The position numbers and the translations under genes were made by a program. Shown here piece by piece: positions 18,220 through 26,984 of a stretch of 64,000 bases of DNA. The notes under the pieces are model-generated. The model had not been told where the DNA came from. It made no database searches and worked only from the letters and a program-made list of their open reading frames with translations. Each line of letters begins with the position of its first letter. The stretch's first letter is position 1. Origin of the DNA: Paraburkholderia sp. Tr-20389 (GTDB taxonomy: Bacteria > Pseudomonadota > Gammaproteobacteria > Burkholderiales > Burkholderiaceae); the NCBI RefSeq assembly GCF_017104565.1, contig NZ_JAAGPD010000046.1:1-64000 (forward strand), given 5' to 3'.

Positions 18220-20785
18220 CGCCGCACTCGACGCAAGCAAGCCCGCACGCCACGGCCTGCGCACCCTCACCCGCTGGCTCCTCGCCGCCGAATGGCGCAG
18301 CCACAAAGGCCGCGCGCTCATCGCCATCGCGACGATCGCACTCGGCGTCGCGCTCGGCTATGCCGTTCAACTGATCAACAGCGCCGCGTTCAACGAGTTC
18401 TCAGCGGCAGCGCGCAGTCTGTCAGGCCAGGCTGACCTGCAGGTGCGCGGCGCACAGCCCACGTTCGACGAACGCGCCTATCCGCCGCTCGCGACCCAGG
18501 CCGGTGTCGCGCTCGCAAGCCCCGTGCTCGAACTCGACGTGACCGTGCCGAACCGCACTGCGCCGCTGAAAGTGCTCGGCATCGACGTGTTCCGCGCGCG
18601 CCGCATCGCGCCCGACCTGACGGGCGTGACGGACGGCGACACGCCGCTCGATGCGCTCGCCGACGACGCCATCTTTCTTTCGCCCGCGGCGCAGCAATGG
18701 CTCGGCGTGCGCATCGGCGACCCGGTGACGCTGCGAAGCGGCACGTCCGACGTGCGTCTGCGCGTCGCGGGCGGGATCGTGAGGGCGCGGCCCGGACAAC
18801 GCATCGCGGTGATGGATATCGCTGCCGTGCAATGGCGTTTCGGGCGCATCGGCAAGCTGTCTCGCGTCGATCTGCAACTCGAACGAGGCGTCGATCGCGA
18901 ACGCTTCCGGCGCGAGTTGCAGGATCGTCTCGGCAGCCGCTTCGTGGTGGGCGAGACGCACGATGTCGAAAGCCGCACTGACCGGCTGTCGCGCGCCTAT
19001 CGGATCAACATGAACGTGCTCGCGCTCGTCGCGCTCTTCACGGGCGCGTTTCTCGTGTTCTCGACGCAGGCGCTCGGTGTGGTGCGGCGTCGCGCTCAAT
19101 TCGCGATGCTGCGCGTGCTCGGCATCACGCGCGCGCAGTTGCTTCGGCAGATCCTGCTCGAAGGCGCGTTGCTCGGCACGCTCGGTTCGATTGCGGGCAT
19201 CGCGCTCGGATTCGCGCTCGCCTATGTCGTGCTGCGCTTTTTCGGCAGCGATCTGGGTGGCGGCTATTTCCCGGGCGTGCAGCCGACTGTCGGCTTCGAG
19301 CCGCTTGCCAGCGCGATTTTCGTCGTGCTCGGCATCGGCGTGTCGCTGCTCGGCAGTCTCGTGCCAGCACTCGAAGCGGCGCGCGCGCATCCCGCGCCCG
19401 CGCTGAAGGCGGGCGGCGAAGAAGCCGCGCTCCACAAGCTCTCGACGCCCTGGCCCGCGCTCGTCTGCCTCGCGCTCGGCGTGGCGCTGACGCAAGCGCC
19501 GCCCGTGTTCGATGTGCCCGTTGCGGGTTATCTCGCCGTTGCGTTGCTGCTGATCGGCGGCATTGCGTTGATGCCGCGCGTCACGTCGATGCTGTTTCGC
19601 ACCCTGAGTCGCGCAGGCAACGGACGGCGACGCTCACCTGCGACCGCGCTGGCGCTCGCGCGGCTCGCGAATGCGCCGGGCCAGGCATCGATTGCGATGG
19701 GCGGCGTGCTGTCGAGCTTCACGCTGATCGTCGCGATGGCGATCATGGTGGCGAGCTTTCGCGTGTCGGTCGAAGACTGGCTCGCGCATCTGCTGTCGGC
19801 CGACGTCTACGTGCGCGTCGCACCGAACGGCGACACGGGCGGCCTGAACCTGCAGCAACAAACGCTGCTCGCCGCTACGCACGGCGTCCGGCACGCGGCG
19901 TTCGCGCGCACGTCGCAGTTGACGCTCGATCCGTCGCGCCCGTCCGTCGCCTTGCTCGCGCGCGAAATCGATGCCGCCGATCCCGGCGCGAACCTGCAGA
20001 TCACGGGCGCGCCCTTGCCGCCCGCCGCGTGGCGAGAGGGCGAGACGCCCGTGTGGGCGTCGGAAGCGATGGTCGATCTGTACGGCTATCGCGTCGGTCA
20101 ACGGCTGACGCTGCCCATCGGAGAACACGGTACGCGCTTCGTGGTGGCGGGCATCTGGCGCGACTACGTGCGGCAAACGGGTGCGTTGCAAATCCGTCTT
20201 GCCGATTACCGGCGCCTGACGAGCGACACGAACGCCACCGAAGCCGCCCTCACACTCGCGCCCGGCGTGAGCGCAGCGCAGGCGATCGCCGCGTTGCGCA
20301 CGCTGCCGTTCGCGGGCGCGCTCGAGTTCGCGCAACCCGGCGAGATCCGCGCGCGCACCTTGACCATCTTCGACCGCAGCTTTGCTGTCACCTATCTGCT
20401 GGAGGCCGTGGCCATCGTAATCGGACTGTTCGGCGTCGCCGCGACGTTTTCCGCGCAGACGCTCTCGCGTTCGCGCGAATTCGGCATGCTCCGTCACGTC
20501 GGCGTGACGCGCGCGCAGATTCTCGCGCTGCTCGCGACGGAAGGCGGGATGCTCACCGCCCTCGGCATCGCGATGGGTTGCGTGCTCGGCTTTGCGATCA
20601 GCCTGATTCTCGTGTTCGTCGTCAATCCGCAGTCGTTCCACTGGAGCATGTCGCTGCATGTGCCCTGGATGCTGCTGTCCGTGCTCGCGCTCGTGATGCT
20701 CGCGTCGTCGTGCACCACGGCCGTGGCGGCGGGCCGTCAGGCCGTTTCCGTCGATGCCGTGCGTGCGGTCAGGGAGGACTGGTGA
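18212..20785 (+). CDS. FtsX-type ABC transporter permease (AttFG-like)
   Basis: An 857-residue permease with an N-terminal membrane helix and periplasmic domain, then two FtsX-family membrane regions (about 266-396 and 725-857) separated by a further membrane pair and a second periplasmic domain. The fused double-permease layout matches the large LolCE/MacB-like permeases. Both neighbours overlap it (8 bases with the ATPase, TGATG with the next gene), so the three are translationally coupled. It would act in the inner membrane with the upstream ATPase as dimer. Confidence 0.92.
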   Translation: MNDAALDASKPARHGLRTLTRWLLAAEWRSHKGRALIAIATIALGVALGYAVQLINSAAFNEFSAAARSLSGQADLQVRGAQPTFDERAYPPLATQAGVALASPVLELDVTVPNRTAPLKVLGIDVFRARRIAPDLTGVTDGDTPLDALADDAIFLSPAAQQWLGVRIGDPVTLRSGTSDVRLRVAGGIVRARPGQRIAVMDIAAVQWRFGRIGKLSRVDLQLERGVDRERFRRELQDRLGSRFVVGETHDVESRTDRLSRAYRINMNVLALVALFTGAFLVFSTQALGVVRRRAQFAMLRVLGITRAQLLRQILLEGALLGTLGSIAGIALGFALAYVVLRFFGSDLGGGYFPGVQPTVGFEPLASAIFVVLGIGVSLLGSLVPALEAARAHPAPALKAGGEEAALHKLSTPWPALVCLALGVALTQAPPVFDVPVAGYLAVALLLIGGIALMPRVTSMLFRTLSRAGNGRRRSPATALALARLANAPGQASIAMGGVLSSFTLIVAMAIMVASFRVSVEDWLAHLLSADVYVRVAPNGDTGGLNLQQQTLLAATHGVRHAAFARTSQLTLDPSRPSVALLAREIDAADPGANLQITGAPLPPAAWREGETPVWASEAMVDLYGYRVGQRLTLPIGEHGTRFVVAGIWRDYVRQTGALQIRLADYRRLTSDTNATEAALTLAPGVSAAQAIAALRTLPFAGALEFAQPGEIRARTLTIFDRSFAVTYLLEAVAIVIGLFGVAATFSAQTLSRSREFGMLRHVGVTRAQILALLATEGGMLTALGIAMGCVLGFAISLILVFVVNPQSFHWSMSLHVPWMLLSVLALVMLASSCTTAVAAGRQAVSVDAVRAVREDW

Positions 20786-21888
20786 TGCGCTTTCGCTTAT
20801 TCGCGTTGGCGTGTGCGTTCAGCGCATCGCTCGTATTCGCGGCCGAGCCGCAGTTCGCCGCCGTATCGCCAGGCAAGGCCATTGAACTGCCTGGCGATAC
20901 GGGCGCGCATCCCGCGTATCGCACCGAATGGTGGTATGCGACGGGCTGGCTCGACACGCCTGATCACCAGCCGCTCGGCTTCCAGATCACCTTCTTCCGT
21001 TCGGCGACGGGCCACGCGGCAAACGATCCGAGCGCGTTTGCGCCGACGCAGCTGATCATCGCGCACGCCGCGCTGAGCGATCCGACGCTCGGGCGGCTCG
21101 TGCACGACCAGAAGATCGCGCGACAAGGCTTCGGACTCGCGTACGCGAAGCCAGGCAACACCGATGTCCGGCTCGACACCTGGCGCATGGTCCGCGCGCC
21201 GGACGGTCATTACGACGTGAGCGCCGACGCCGCCGGCTTCGCGCTGCATTTGACCTTCACGCCGACGCAGGCGCCGCTGCTTCAAGGCGACAACGGCTAC
21301 TCACGCAAGGGACCGCTGGCGGAGCAGGCGAGCTACTACTACAGCGAGCCGCAGCTGCGCGTGACGGGCAGCGTCACGCGGCCCGCTGCCGATGGCGCGA
21401 GTCGCGCCGTCACGCCGACGCCCATCACGGGCAGCGCGTGGCTCGATCACGAATGGTCGAGCACGCTGCTCGCGTCCGATGCCGTCGGCTGGGACTGGCT
21501 CGGCGCGAACCTGTCGGACGGCGCCGCGCTGATGGCGTTCAAGGTGCGCGGCGCGGACGGGCACGCGGTGTGGGCGCACGCCGCGCTGCGCGCCGCCGAC
21601 GGCCACATCACGCAGTACGGTCCCGGCGATGTCGACTTCACACCCACGCGCCAATGGCGCTCGCCGCGCACGGGCACGCTGTACCCCGTGGCGACCGTCG
21701 TCCGTACGGGCGACATCCGCTGGCAACTCGCGCCCTTGCTCGACGACCAGGAACTCGATTCGCGCGAATCGACGGGCGCGCTGTACTGGGAAGGCGCCGT
21801 CACCCTGAAGCGCGATGGGCAACAGGCGGGACACGGTTACCTCGAACTCACCGGCTATGGCAAAAAACTCAAGCTCGAACGGCGTTGA
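20785..21888 (+). CDS. AttH/CrtC-like lipocalin-fold protein (carotenoid 1,2-hydratase annotation family)
   Basis: A 367-residue exported protein: signal peptide (LFALACAFSASLVFA), then HPAYRTEWWYATGWL and WLDHEWSSTLL, the hallmark blocks of the AttH/CrtC family with two lipocalin-like barrels. Despite common annotation as carotenoid hydratase, members encoded beside FtsX-type ABC transporters (attEFGH arrangement) are thought to handle hydrophobic substrates in the periplasm. The ATG overlaps the permease stop (TGATG). No carotenoid genes are nearby, which argues against hydratase activity. Confidence 0.88.
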   Translation: MRFRLFALACAFSASLVFAAEPQFAAVSPGKAIELPGDTGAHPAYRTEWWYATGWLDTPDHQPLGFQITFFRSATGHAANDPSAFAPTQLIIAHAALSDPTLGRLVHDQKIARQGFGLAYAKPGNTDVRLDTWRMVRAPDGHYDVSADAAGFALHLTFTPTQAPLLQGDNGYSRKGPLAEQASYYYSEPQLRVTGSVTRPAADGASRAVTPTPITGSAWLDHEWSSTLLASDAVGWDWLGANLSDGAALMAFKVRGADGHAVWAHAALRAADGHITQYGPGDVDFTPTRQWRSPRTGTLYPVATVVRTGDIRWQLAPLLDDQELDSRESTGALYWEGAVTLKRDGQQAGHGYLELTGYGKKLKLERR

Positions 21889-22041
21889 GGCCGGTCCTGC
21901 GGGCTTGCAAGGGTAAACCCTGAAATATGGAACAGTGACTTCCACCGGACGGGCTTAATCTTAAGCGGCTACTTACCTACACTGGCTTCACTGATTGCGA
22001 ACAGGGCTGTTCGCAAAGTCAAAGCAAAGTTGGAGGTCATC

Positions 22042-22353
22042 ATGAAGTCGCTCATCAACGCTGTTGCCATCGCTGCCGTGCTCGCTATCCCTGCTGTGTC
22101 GTTCGCCCAGTCGAACCAGCCCGTCACGCGCGCGCAGGTTCGCGCCGAGCTGGTTCAACTGGAACAGGCCGGCTACCGTCCGGGCGCAGGCACGGAAGCG
22201 CATTACCCGGAAGAACTGCAAGCCGCTCAAGCGCGCGTGAACGCGCAGAACGGCGCAGCGAGCGGCTACGGCGGCGTCGCCAACGGCGTGTCGCAGTCGG
22301 GCCGGCCGGGCGTATCGGCTGCGGACTGGAACGCGATGTACGGCCGTCCGTAA
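22042..22353 (+). CDS. DUF4148 family exported protein
   Basis: A 103-residue protein of the small exported family abundant in Burkholderia: signal peptide MKSLINAVAIAAVLAIPAVSFAQ, then VTRAQVRAELVQLEQAGYRPG, the DUF4148 core. The ATG at 22042 is preceded by TTGGAGG. Function is unknown; related members are often induced under envelope or metal stress. It stands alone between the att-like operon and the convergent dehydrogenase gene. Confidence 0.93.
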   Translation: MKSLINAVAIAAVLAIPAVSFAQSNQPVTRAQVRAELVQLEQAGYRPGAGTEAHYPEELQAAQARVNAQNGAASGYGGVANGVSQSGRPGVSAADWNAMYGRP

Positions 22354-22386
22354 GTCCCGTCCGTCTCTTCTGCCCTTGATTCGCTG

Positions 22387-23715
22387 CTATTTCGCGCCCG
22401 CCGTCCCGATCGCGGGCGCGACTCGCCACACCGTGTTGCCGACATCGTCGGCGACCAGCAGCGCGCCGCGCGCATCCAGCGCGACGCCGACGGGCCGTCC
22501 GAGCGCGTGCCCGTCCGGCGTCAGAAAGCCGGTCAGAAAATCTTCCGGTCCGCCTGCCGGTTCGCCCTTCTCGAACGGCACGAAAATCACCTTGTACCCC
22601 GCATACGGCTTTCTGTTCCATGAGCCGTGTTGCCCAATGAATGCGCCGCCCCGATACCGATTCGGAAACAGCTTGCCGTCATAAAACGCCAGTCCCAGCG
22701 ACGCGGTGTGATTGCCGAGCGCATAGTCGGGCGCGATGGCTCGCGCGACCATATCGGGGTTCTGCGGCTTCACGCGCGTGTCGACGTGTGCTCCGTAGTA
22801 GCTGAACGGAAAGCCGTAGAACGCGCCCTGCTTCACCGACGTCATGTAATCGGGTACGAGGTTGTTGCCGAGTTCGTCGCGTTCGTTGACGGCCGTCCAC
22901 AGCGCACCCGTTTGAGGTTGCCACGCCATCCCGTTCGGATTGCGCAGCCCCGTTGCGAAGGGGCGCATCGTGCCGCTCGCGATATCGAATTCGAGAATGC
23001 GCGCGCGATCCGCTTCCGCATCGACGCCGTTTTCGGCGGCATTGCTGTTCGATCCGACCGTGATGTAGAGACGCTCGCCATCGCGGCTCGCGAGAATGTT
23101 CTTCGTCCAGTGATGGTTGATCGGGCCTGCGGGCAAATCGGCCACTTTCACGCCAGACGACGGGATGCGCGTTTCGCCGATGTCGTAATCGAAACGCAGC
23201 AGCGCATCCGTATCGGCGACGTATAGATGGTTGCCGATCAATGCCATGCCGAACGGCGAATGCAGATTGTCGATGAACACGTATTGCTCGTCGGCGATGC
23301 CGTCGCCATTGGTGTCGCGCAACAGCACGATCCTGTCGGGACTCGGCACGCCCGCACCCGCTCGCTTCTGGAACTGCTTCGTGATCCAGCCGACGAGGCC
23401 GCGTCCCGTGTCGTGCGGTTCCGGCGTGTTGGTCTCGGCGACCAGCACGTCGCCGTTCGGTAGCGTGTAGAGCCAGCGCGGATGCTCGAGATTCGCGGCG
23501 AACGGTGTGACCGTGAAACCGGGCGGCGCCGTCGGATGCGTTCCCGCCGCACGCGTTTCGACGGGCGCGACATGGACCGTCGGGATCAGCGACGTATCGG
23601 GCGCGGGCAGAGTCGGCGACGCGCCGAAGCTCGCTTCTTCCGGTGCCGTCGAAGGCGTGGCGCACGCGGCCAACGGAACGACCAGGATCGCGACGAGAGT
23701 GGGACGGACGCGCAT
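22387..23715 (-). CDS. PQQ-dependent sugar (sorbosone-type) dehydrogenase lipoprotein
   Basis: A 442-residue lipoprotein (lipobox LAAC at about 16-19). The body is the soluble glucose/sorbosone dehydrogenase beta-propeller family: [58 protein letters not shown] and [12 protein letters not shown]. Members oxidise aldoses with pyrroloquinoline quinone and Ca2+ in the periplasm. No PQQ synthesis genes are in the window. A low-complexity linker (about 20-60) follows the lipid anchor. It is convergent with the DUF4148 gene. Confidence 0.9.
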   Translation of the reverse strand: MRVRPTLVAILVVPLAACATPSTAPEEASFGASPTLPAPDTSLIPTVHVAPVETRAAGTHPTAPPGFTVTPFAANLEHPRWLYTLPNGDVLVAETNTPEPHDTGRGLVGWITKQFQKRAGAGVPSPDRIVLLRDTNGDGIADEQYVFIDNLHSPFGMALIGNHLYVADTDALLRFDYDIGETRIPSSGVKVADLPAGPINHHWTKNILASRDGERLYITVGSNSNAAENGVDAEADRARILEFDIASGTMRPFATGLRNPNGMAWQPQTGALWTAVNERDELGNNLVPDYMTSVKQGAFYGFPFSYYGAHVDTRVKPQNPDMVARAIAPDYALGNHTASLGLAFYDGKLFPNRYRGGAFIGQHGSWNRKPYAGYKVIFVPFEKGEPAGGPEDFLTGFLTPDGHALGRPVGVALDARGALLVADDVGNTVWRVAPAIGTAGAK

Positions 23716-23792
23716 GGAGCCTCCAGCGACGATGCAGTCGATGCAATTGATGCGAACAGCAACTGCTCAGCAAACGTCTTGCCCAGACACAG

Positions 23793-24160
23793 CTATCCAC
23801 AGAAACTGTTGAGAGGTTTGTGGACAAGCTTGGGGTAGCCGGCGTAAGTCCTTGATGCGGCGGGGTTTGCGTGTTGCGGTGCAGAGTGCGTCACGGAGGC
23901 GGGTGTAGCGTGTTAAGGCCGCAGAATCGGCGCTCACGGAGCCCGCCGGATCGCCGCGTCGCGAGGCAAGCCGGCCCGACGCAACTTTTCCACAGATTTT
24001 GTTGGCAAGCCTGTGAGTATCCTGCGCAAGACTCACGCAAGTGCTTGATGCGACTCGGGTTGTTCGCGATGCATCGGCAATCCGTTCACATACCGCTCGA
24101 TCCCTACAGCAATTCGTACCCGCTGTTATCCACAGTTTTCGTGGGTAACCCTGTGGACAA
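23793..24160. repeat. Cluster of DnaA-box-like sites arranged as palindromes in a gene-free region
   Basis: Within the 518-base gap between two minus-strand genes there are five close matches to the DnaA box: CTATCCACA (23793), TGTGGACAA (23819), TTTTCCACA (23986), perfect TTATCCACA (24126) and TGTGGACAA (24152). Two pairs form inverted repeats around 15-17 base loops, and CTTGATGCG occurs after the first and second units, giving a loose repeat of about 190 and 140 bases. No gene is seen here. No dnaA, parAB or rep gene is adjacent, so an origin is unlikely; DnaA titration or stem-loop transcripts are alternatives. Confidence 0.55.
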
Positions 24161-24233
24161 CGCCCGGACTCGACGTCCATCTGCCTGACGCATCACGACT
24201 TTTCAGCGCTTCGCCATCGGGCAGCAGTTCACG

Positions 24234-25589
24234 CTATCCGTTCGTACGCGTGCGCTCGCGCACGCCCTCCAGCCGCTGTCGCACGAAGCGCACGTGCTCG
24301 CGCAACACGTAGAAGCCGTCGGCATAAGCCAGCGGCATCCGCAGCGTGTCCAGCGACGCCTCGATCCGGTCGAGTTCGGCTAGCAGCTCGCTGCGCTCTT
24401 CGGCCGACGAGTCGCGCATCGCGTCACGCTCGATGGCAATCAGCGAGCCGTAATACCGGTAGATCCGCGAACGCACCCGCCACGTGAACAGCGCAGGGAT
24501 GAGCCGCAGCGCCGGAAACAGCAGCACAGCAATCGGCAACAGCAACACCAGCAGACGGTCGACCACGGTCGCGAGCCAGAACGGCAGCGTGCGGTACAGA
24601 AAGCTCTTGCCCGACTTGTAGTAGCGCATCGCGTCCTCGCTGATCCGGTACTCATGGACAACGGGATTCGGAAACTGCCCGGCTCTCTGCAGCAGGCCCG
24701 CCATGCCGTGCACTTCCTGCGCGGCTTCGATCAGCAGATCGGAAATCGCCGGATGCAGGCTGGTGCGCGCAACCAGTTCCGCCGTCGGGCTGATCAGGTG
24801 GATCGTCTCGGGCGGAATCCGGCGACGCAGGTCAAGCGCGCCGGGCGGCAAATCGAGTTCGTCGAGATAGGGAAAGACGCGCGTATAGGCCGTCGCTTCG
24901 TCGAAGTTCATCACCGAAACGCCGGGAATGCCGAGCAGCCGCAACATCAGCACGCGCGTCGCGGAGTCGCCGCTGAGCAGCGCCGCATCGACCTGATTGG
25001 AGACGAGCGCCTTGGCGGCGTCGAGCCCGTCGAGCGGCAACAGCGTCGTCTCGCCGCCCGGCCCGATGCCGTTCGCTTCGAGCAGCTTCAGCGACAGCAT
25101 GCGCGTGCCGCTGCCCTCGCGCCCGATTGCGATCCGCTTGCCATCGAGATCGGATAGCTGCGTGATGCCGCTGCCGCGATAGAACACGACGAGCGGCACA
25201 TAGGTCACGCTGCCCAGCGACATCAGCGAAGACGTATCCCGTCCGCCCGCGACGCCGCCCTGCACCAACGCGATATCGACTTTCTGCTTTGGATCGAGCA
25301 GCCGGTCGAGATTCTGCACCGAGCCGTCCGACACCAGCACCTTGAGCGTCACGCCGTTGCGCGCGAGGACCTTCCCGTACTCCTCGGCGATCTGCATGAA
25401 CGAGCTGTCTTGCGGGCCGGCGCTGATCGTGATCGTGCGAGGCGGAGCGGGATCGACGAGCCACACGACCAGCCAGACGAGCACCGCGAACAGCACCACG
25501 AACGGCAAGGACGTCAATGCGAGATCGCGCCACACGGGATGCGTGTGATCGCGAAGAAAATGCGGAGAATGCGGACGAAGTCCTTTCAT
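24234..25589 (-). CDS. TAXI-family TRAP transporter solute-binding protein, membrane anchored
   Basis: A 451-residue protein: N-terminal membrane segment (LPFVVLFAVLVWLVVWLV, about 28-45), then the TAXI periplasmic-binding fold (ISAGPQDSSFMQIAEEYGKVL, LVQGGVAGG, DGKRIAIGREGSGTRMLSL, IHLISPTAELVAR), then a second hydrophobic segment (about 356-380) and a charged cytoplasmic tail. TAXI proteins bind dicarboxylates or amino acids for TRAP permeases. No permease gene is adjacent, and the double anchor is unusual for a diffusible receptor, so a sensory role is possible. The ATG at 25589 is chosen from the family layout; the longer frame runs into the tRNA. Confidence 0.85.
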   Translation of the reverse strand: MKGLRPHSPHFLRDHTHPVWRDLALTSLPFVVLFAVLVWLVVWLVDPAPPRTITISAGPQDSSFMQIAEEYGKVLARNGVTLKVLVSDGSVQNLDRLLDPKQKVDIALVQGGVAGGRDTSSLMSLGSVTYVPLVVFYRGSGITQLSDLDGKRIAIGREGSGTRMLSLKLLEANGIGPGGETTLLPLDGLDAAKALVSNQVDAALLSGDSATRVLMLRLLGIPGVSVMNFDEATAYTRVFPYLDELDLPPGALDLRRRIPPETIHLISPTAELVARTSLHPAISDLLIEAAQEVHGMAGLLQRAGQFPNPVVHEYRISEDAMRYYKSGKSFLYRTLPFWLATVVDRLLVLLLPIAVLLFPALRLIPALFTWRVRSRIYRYYGSLIAIERDAMRDSSAEERSELLAELDRIEASLDTLRMPLAYADGFYVLREHVRFVRQRLEGVRERTRTNG

Positions 25590-25712
25590 GATCCGGCTCG
25601 GCTCCCATGTGCGCCAGTCAATCGTAGCCGTCTCGCGCGCTTCTGGGGAGCGCCCGTGCGATCGGCGTGCTCGATGCAAATCGGCCGCCGACAACAAAAT
25701 CACGCGAAGCAC

Positions 25713-25741
25713 TTGCGCGATCGAAAGGGTGTCTCTATAAT
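25713..25741 (+). promoter_or_regulatory. Promoter of tRNA-Val
   Basis: TTGCGC (25713-25718) and TATAAT (25736-25741) are separated by 17 bases and lie 14 bases before the tRNA. The -10 box is perfect and the spacing optimal, as expected for a stable RNA gene. Confidence 0.75.
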
Positions 25742-25754
25742 TCGCGCCTTCGCT

Positions 25755-25831
25755 AGGCTCGTAGCTCAGCTGGTTAGAGCACCACCTTGACATGGTGGGG
25801 GTCGTTGGTTCGAGTCCAATCGAGCCTACCA
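25755..25831 (+). tRNA. tRNA-Val (anticodon GAC)
   Basis: A 77-base cloverleaf with encoded CCA. The acceptor stem AGGCTCG pairs with CGAGCCT, the D arm contains GCTCAGCTGGTTAGAGC, the anticodon stem CCACC/GGTGG encloses TTGACAT (anticodon GAC), and the T arm contains GGTTCGAGTCC. It reads GUC and GUU codons. It has its own promoter and terminator and no integrase or duplicated 3' end nearby, so there is no sign of an integrated island. Confidence 0.97.
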
Positions 25832-25850
25832 ACGAACAAGCAGTACAAAA

Positions 25851-25886
25851 AGGCGGCAAGCATTTTTATGCTTGCCGCCTTTTTTT
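25851..25886 (+). terminator. Rho-independent terminator of tRNA-Val
   Basis: AGGCGGCAAGCAT and its complement ATGCTTGCCGCCT form a long stem with a very small loop, followed directly by seven T residues. It lies 20 bases past the tRNA CCA. Confidence 0.9.
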
Positions 25887-25936
25887 CGTTCCGGGTTTGC
25901 GCGCAAGCCGCACGCGGATAAACAACCGATACGCCA

Positions 25937-25971
25937 ACAAAAAAGCCGAAAGACATATTTGTCCTTCGGCT
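25937..25971 (-). terminator. Rho-independent terminator of the cyo operon
   Basis: On the minus strand the stem AGCCGAAGGAC / GTCTTTCGGCT with a small AT loop is followed by TTTTTT. It lies about 60 bases beyond the cyoD stop codon. Confidence 0.8.
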
Positions 25972-25980
25972 TTCACTCAA

Positions 25981-26010
25981 CAGGCGTCGCGCTCTAACGC
26001 GCGACGCCTG
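25981..26010. other. Perfect 12-bp stem-loop after cyoD
   Basis: CAGGCGTCGCGC, a six-base loop and GCGCGACGCCTG form a perfect inverted repeat between the cyoD stop codon and the cyo terminator. There is no T-run, so it may protect the mRNA 3' end or add a pause before the terminator. Confidence 0.6.
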
Positions 26011-26028
26011 TATGCGTGTGCAATCAGC

Positions 26029-26370
26029 TCAGCGCGACATCATGTTCATACTGACGTTGTGCATGACCCACACCGTACCGAACACCAGGAACATCGCAGC
26101 CAGCACCGTATAAGCGAGCGCGAGCGTGTTCCAACGTTGGCCCGACGTCGATACGCTCATGTGCAGGAAGAACACCAGATGCACGACGATCTGCACGACG
26201 GCGAGCGCCGCCAGCACCATCGGAGCGGACGCGGCCGGCAGCCAGCCCTGTATCACGATGCCGAACGCCGCAGCCGTCAACACCACGGCCAGCACGAAGC
26301 CGACCACATAGCCGCCGATACCGCCGTGCCCTGCTTCGGCGTCGAGCGCATGGGAATTCGAGTGAGCCAT
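26029..26370 (-). CDS. cyoD: Cytochrome bo3 quinol oxidase subunit IV
   Basis: A 113-residue protein with three membrane helices (GGYVVGFVLAVVLTAAAFGIVI; APMVLAALAVVQIVVHLVFFLHM; TLALAYTVLAAMFLVFGTVWVMHN), matching CyoD. The start ATG at 26370 overlaps the cyoC stop (ATGA), and the longer frame is discarded. It is the last gene of cyoABCD and helps assemble the oxidase. No cyoE (haem O synthase) gene follows; the transcript instead meets a stem-loop and terminator. Confidence 0.93.
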   Translation of the reverse strand: MAHSNSHALDAEAGHGGIGGYVVGFVLAVVLTAAAFGIVIQGWLPAASAPMVLAALAVVQIVVHLVFFLHMSVSTSGQRWNTLALAYTVLAAMFLVFGTVWVMHNVSMNMMSR

Positions 26371-26984
26371 CAGTACATGCTCCCGAGATAGACAAAAGTG
26401 AACACGCAAATCCACACGACATCGAGGAAGTGCCAGAAGAGGCTCAGGCACGTCAGACGCGTGATTTCGCGCTGCGTCAGTTGCGGCGCGCGCGCCACCT
26501 GCACGGCGAGCACGGCCATCCAGATCAGGCCCGTGGCTACGTGCAGACCATGCGTGCCGACCAGCACGAAGAACGACGACAGGAACGCGCTACGCGACGG
26601 ACCCGCGCCTTCCGCGATCAGATGCGAAAACTCGCTCAATTCCAGCTTGAGAAACAAGGCGCCGAGCACGAACGTGACAGCCAGCCAGCCGAGCACGGCG
26701 CGCGGACTCTGACGACGTGCCGCGACCATCGCGAAACCGTACGTGATGCTGCTCAACAGCAGCGCTGCCGTTTCGACGGCGACGCCGGGGATGTCGAACA
26801 GATCCTTGCCCGTCGGACCGGCGTTGAACTGATGCGCCATCACGGCAAACACCGCGAACAGCGATGCGAACAACACGCAGTCGGTCATCAGATACAGCCA
26901 GAAGCCGAACACCGACTGCGATTCGCCATGATGACCGTGGCCGTCGACCTCGTTCAGGGTTGCGGCGTGGACTTTTTGCAGCAT
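26370..26984 (-). CDS. cyoC: Cytochrome bo3 quinol oxidase subunit III
   Basis: A 204-residue five-helix haem-copper oxidase subunit III ([52 protein letters not shown]), all CyoC hallmarks. The ATG at 26984 has GGAGG seven bases upstream and overlaps the cyoB stop (TGATG). A GTG one codon earlier is possible. It is an inner-membrane subunit of the complex with CyoA, B and D. Confidence 0.95.
   Translation of the reverse strand: MLQKVHAATLNEVDGHGHHGESQSVFGFWLYLMTDCVLFASLFAVFAVMAHQFNAGPTGKDLFDIPGVAVETAALLLSSITYGFAMVAARRQSPRAVLGWLAVTFVLGALFLKLELSEFSHLIAEGAGPSRSAFLSSFFVLVGTHGLHVATGLIWMAVLAVQVARAPQLTQREITRLTCLSLFWHFLDVVWICVFTFVYLGSMY

Noticed and set aside
20785-21888. Carotenoid biosynthesis function for the AttH/CrtC-like protein
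   Set aside because: No carotenoid genes are present and the gene is coupled to an FtsX-type ABC transporter, favouring an AttH-like role.
23793-24160. Replication origin
   Set aside because: DnaA-box-like sites occur, but no dnaA, dnaN, rep, parA or AT-rich unwinding region lies nearby.
25755-25831. tRNA as attachment site of an integrated element
   Set aside because: No integrase, no duplicated tRNA 3' end, and core housekeeping genes (cyo) follow directly.
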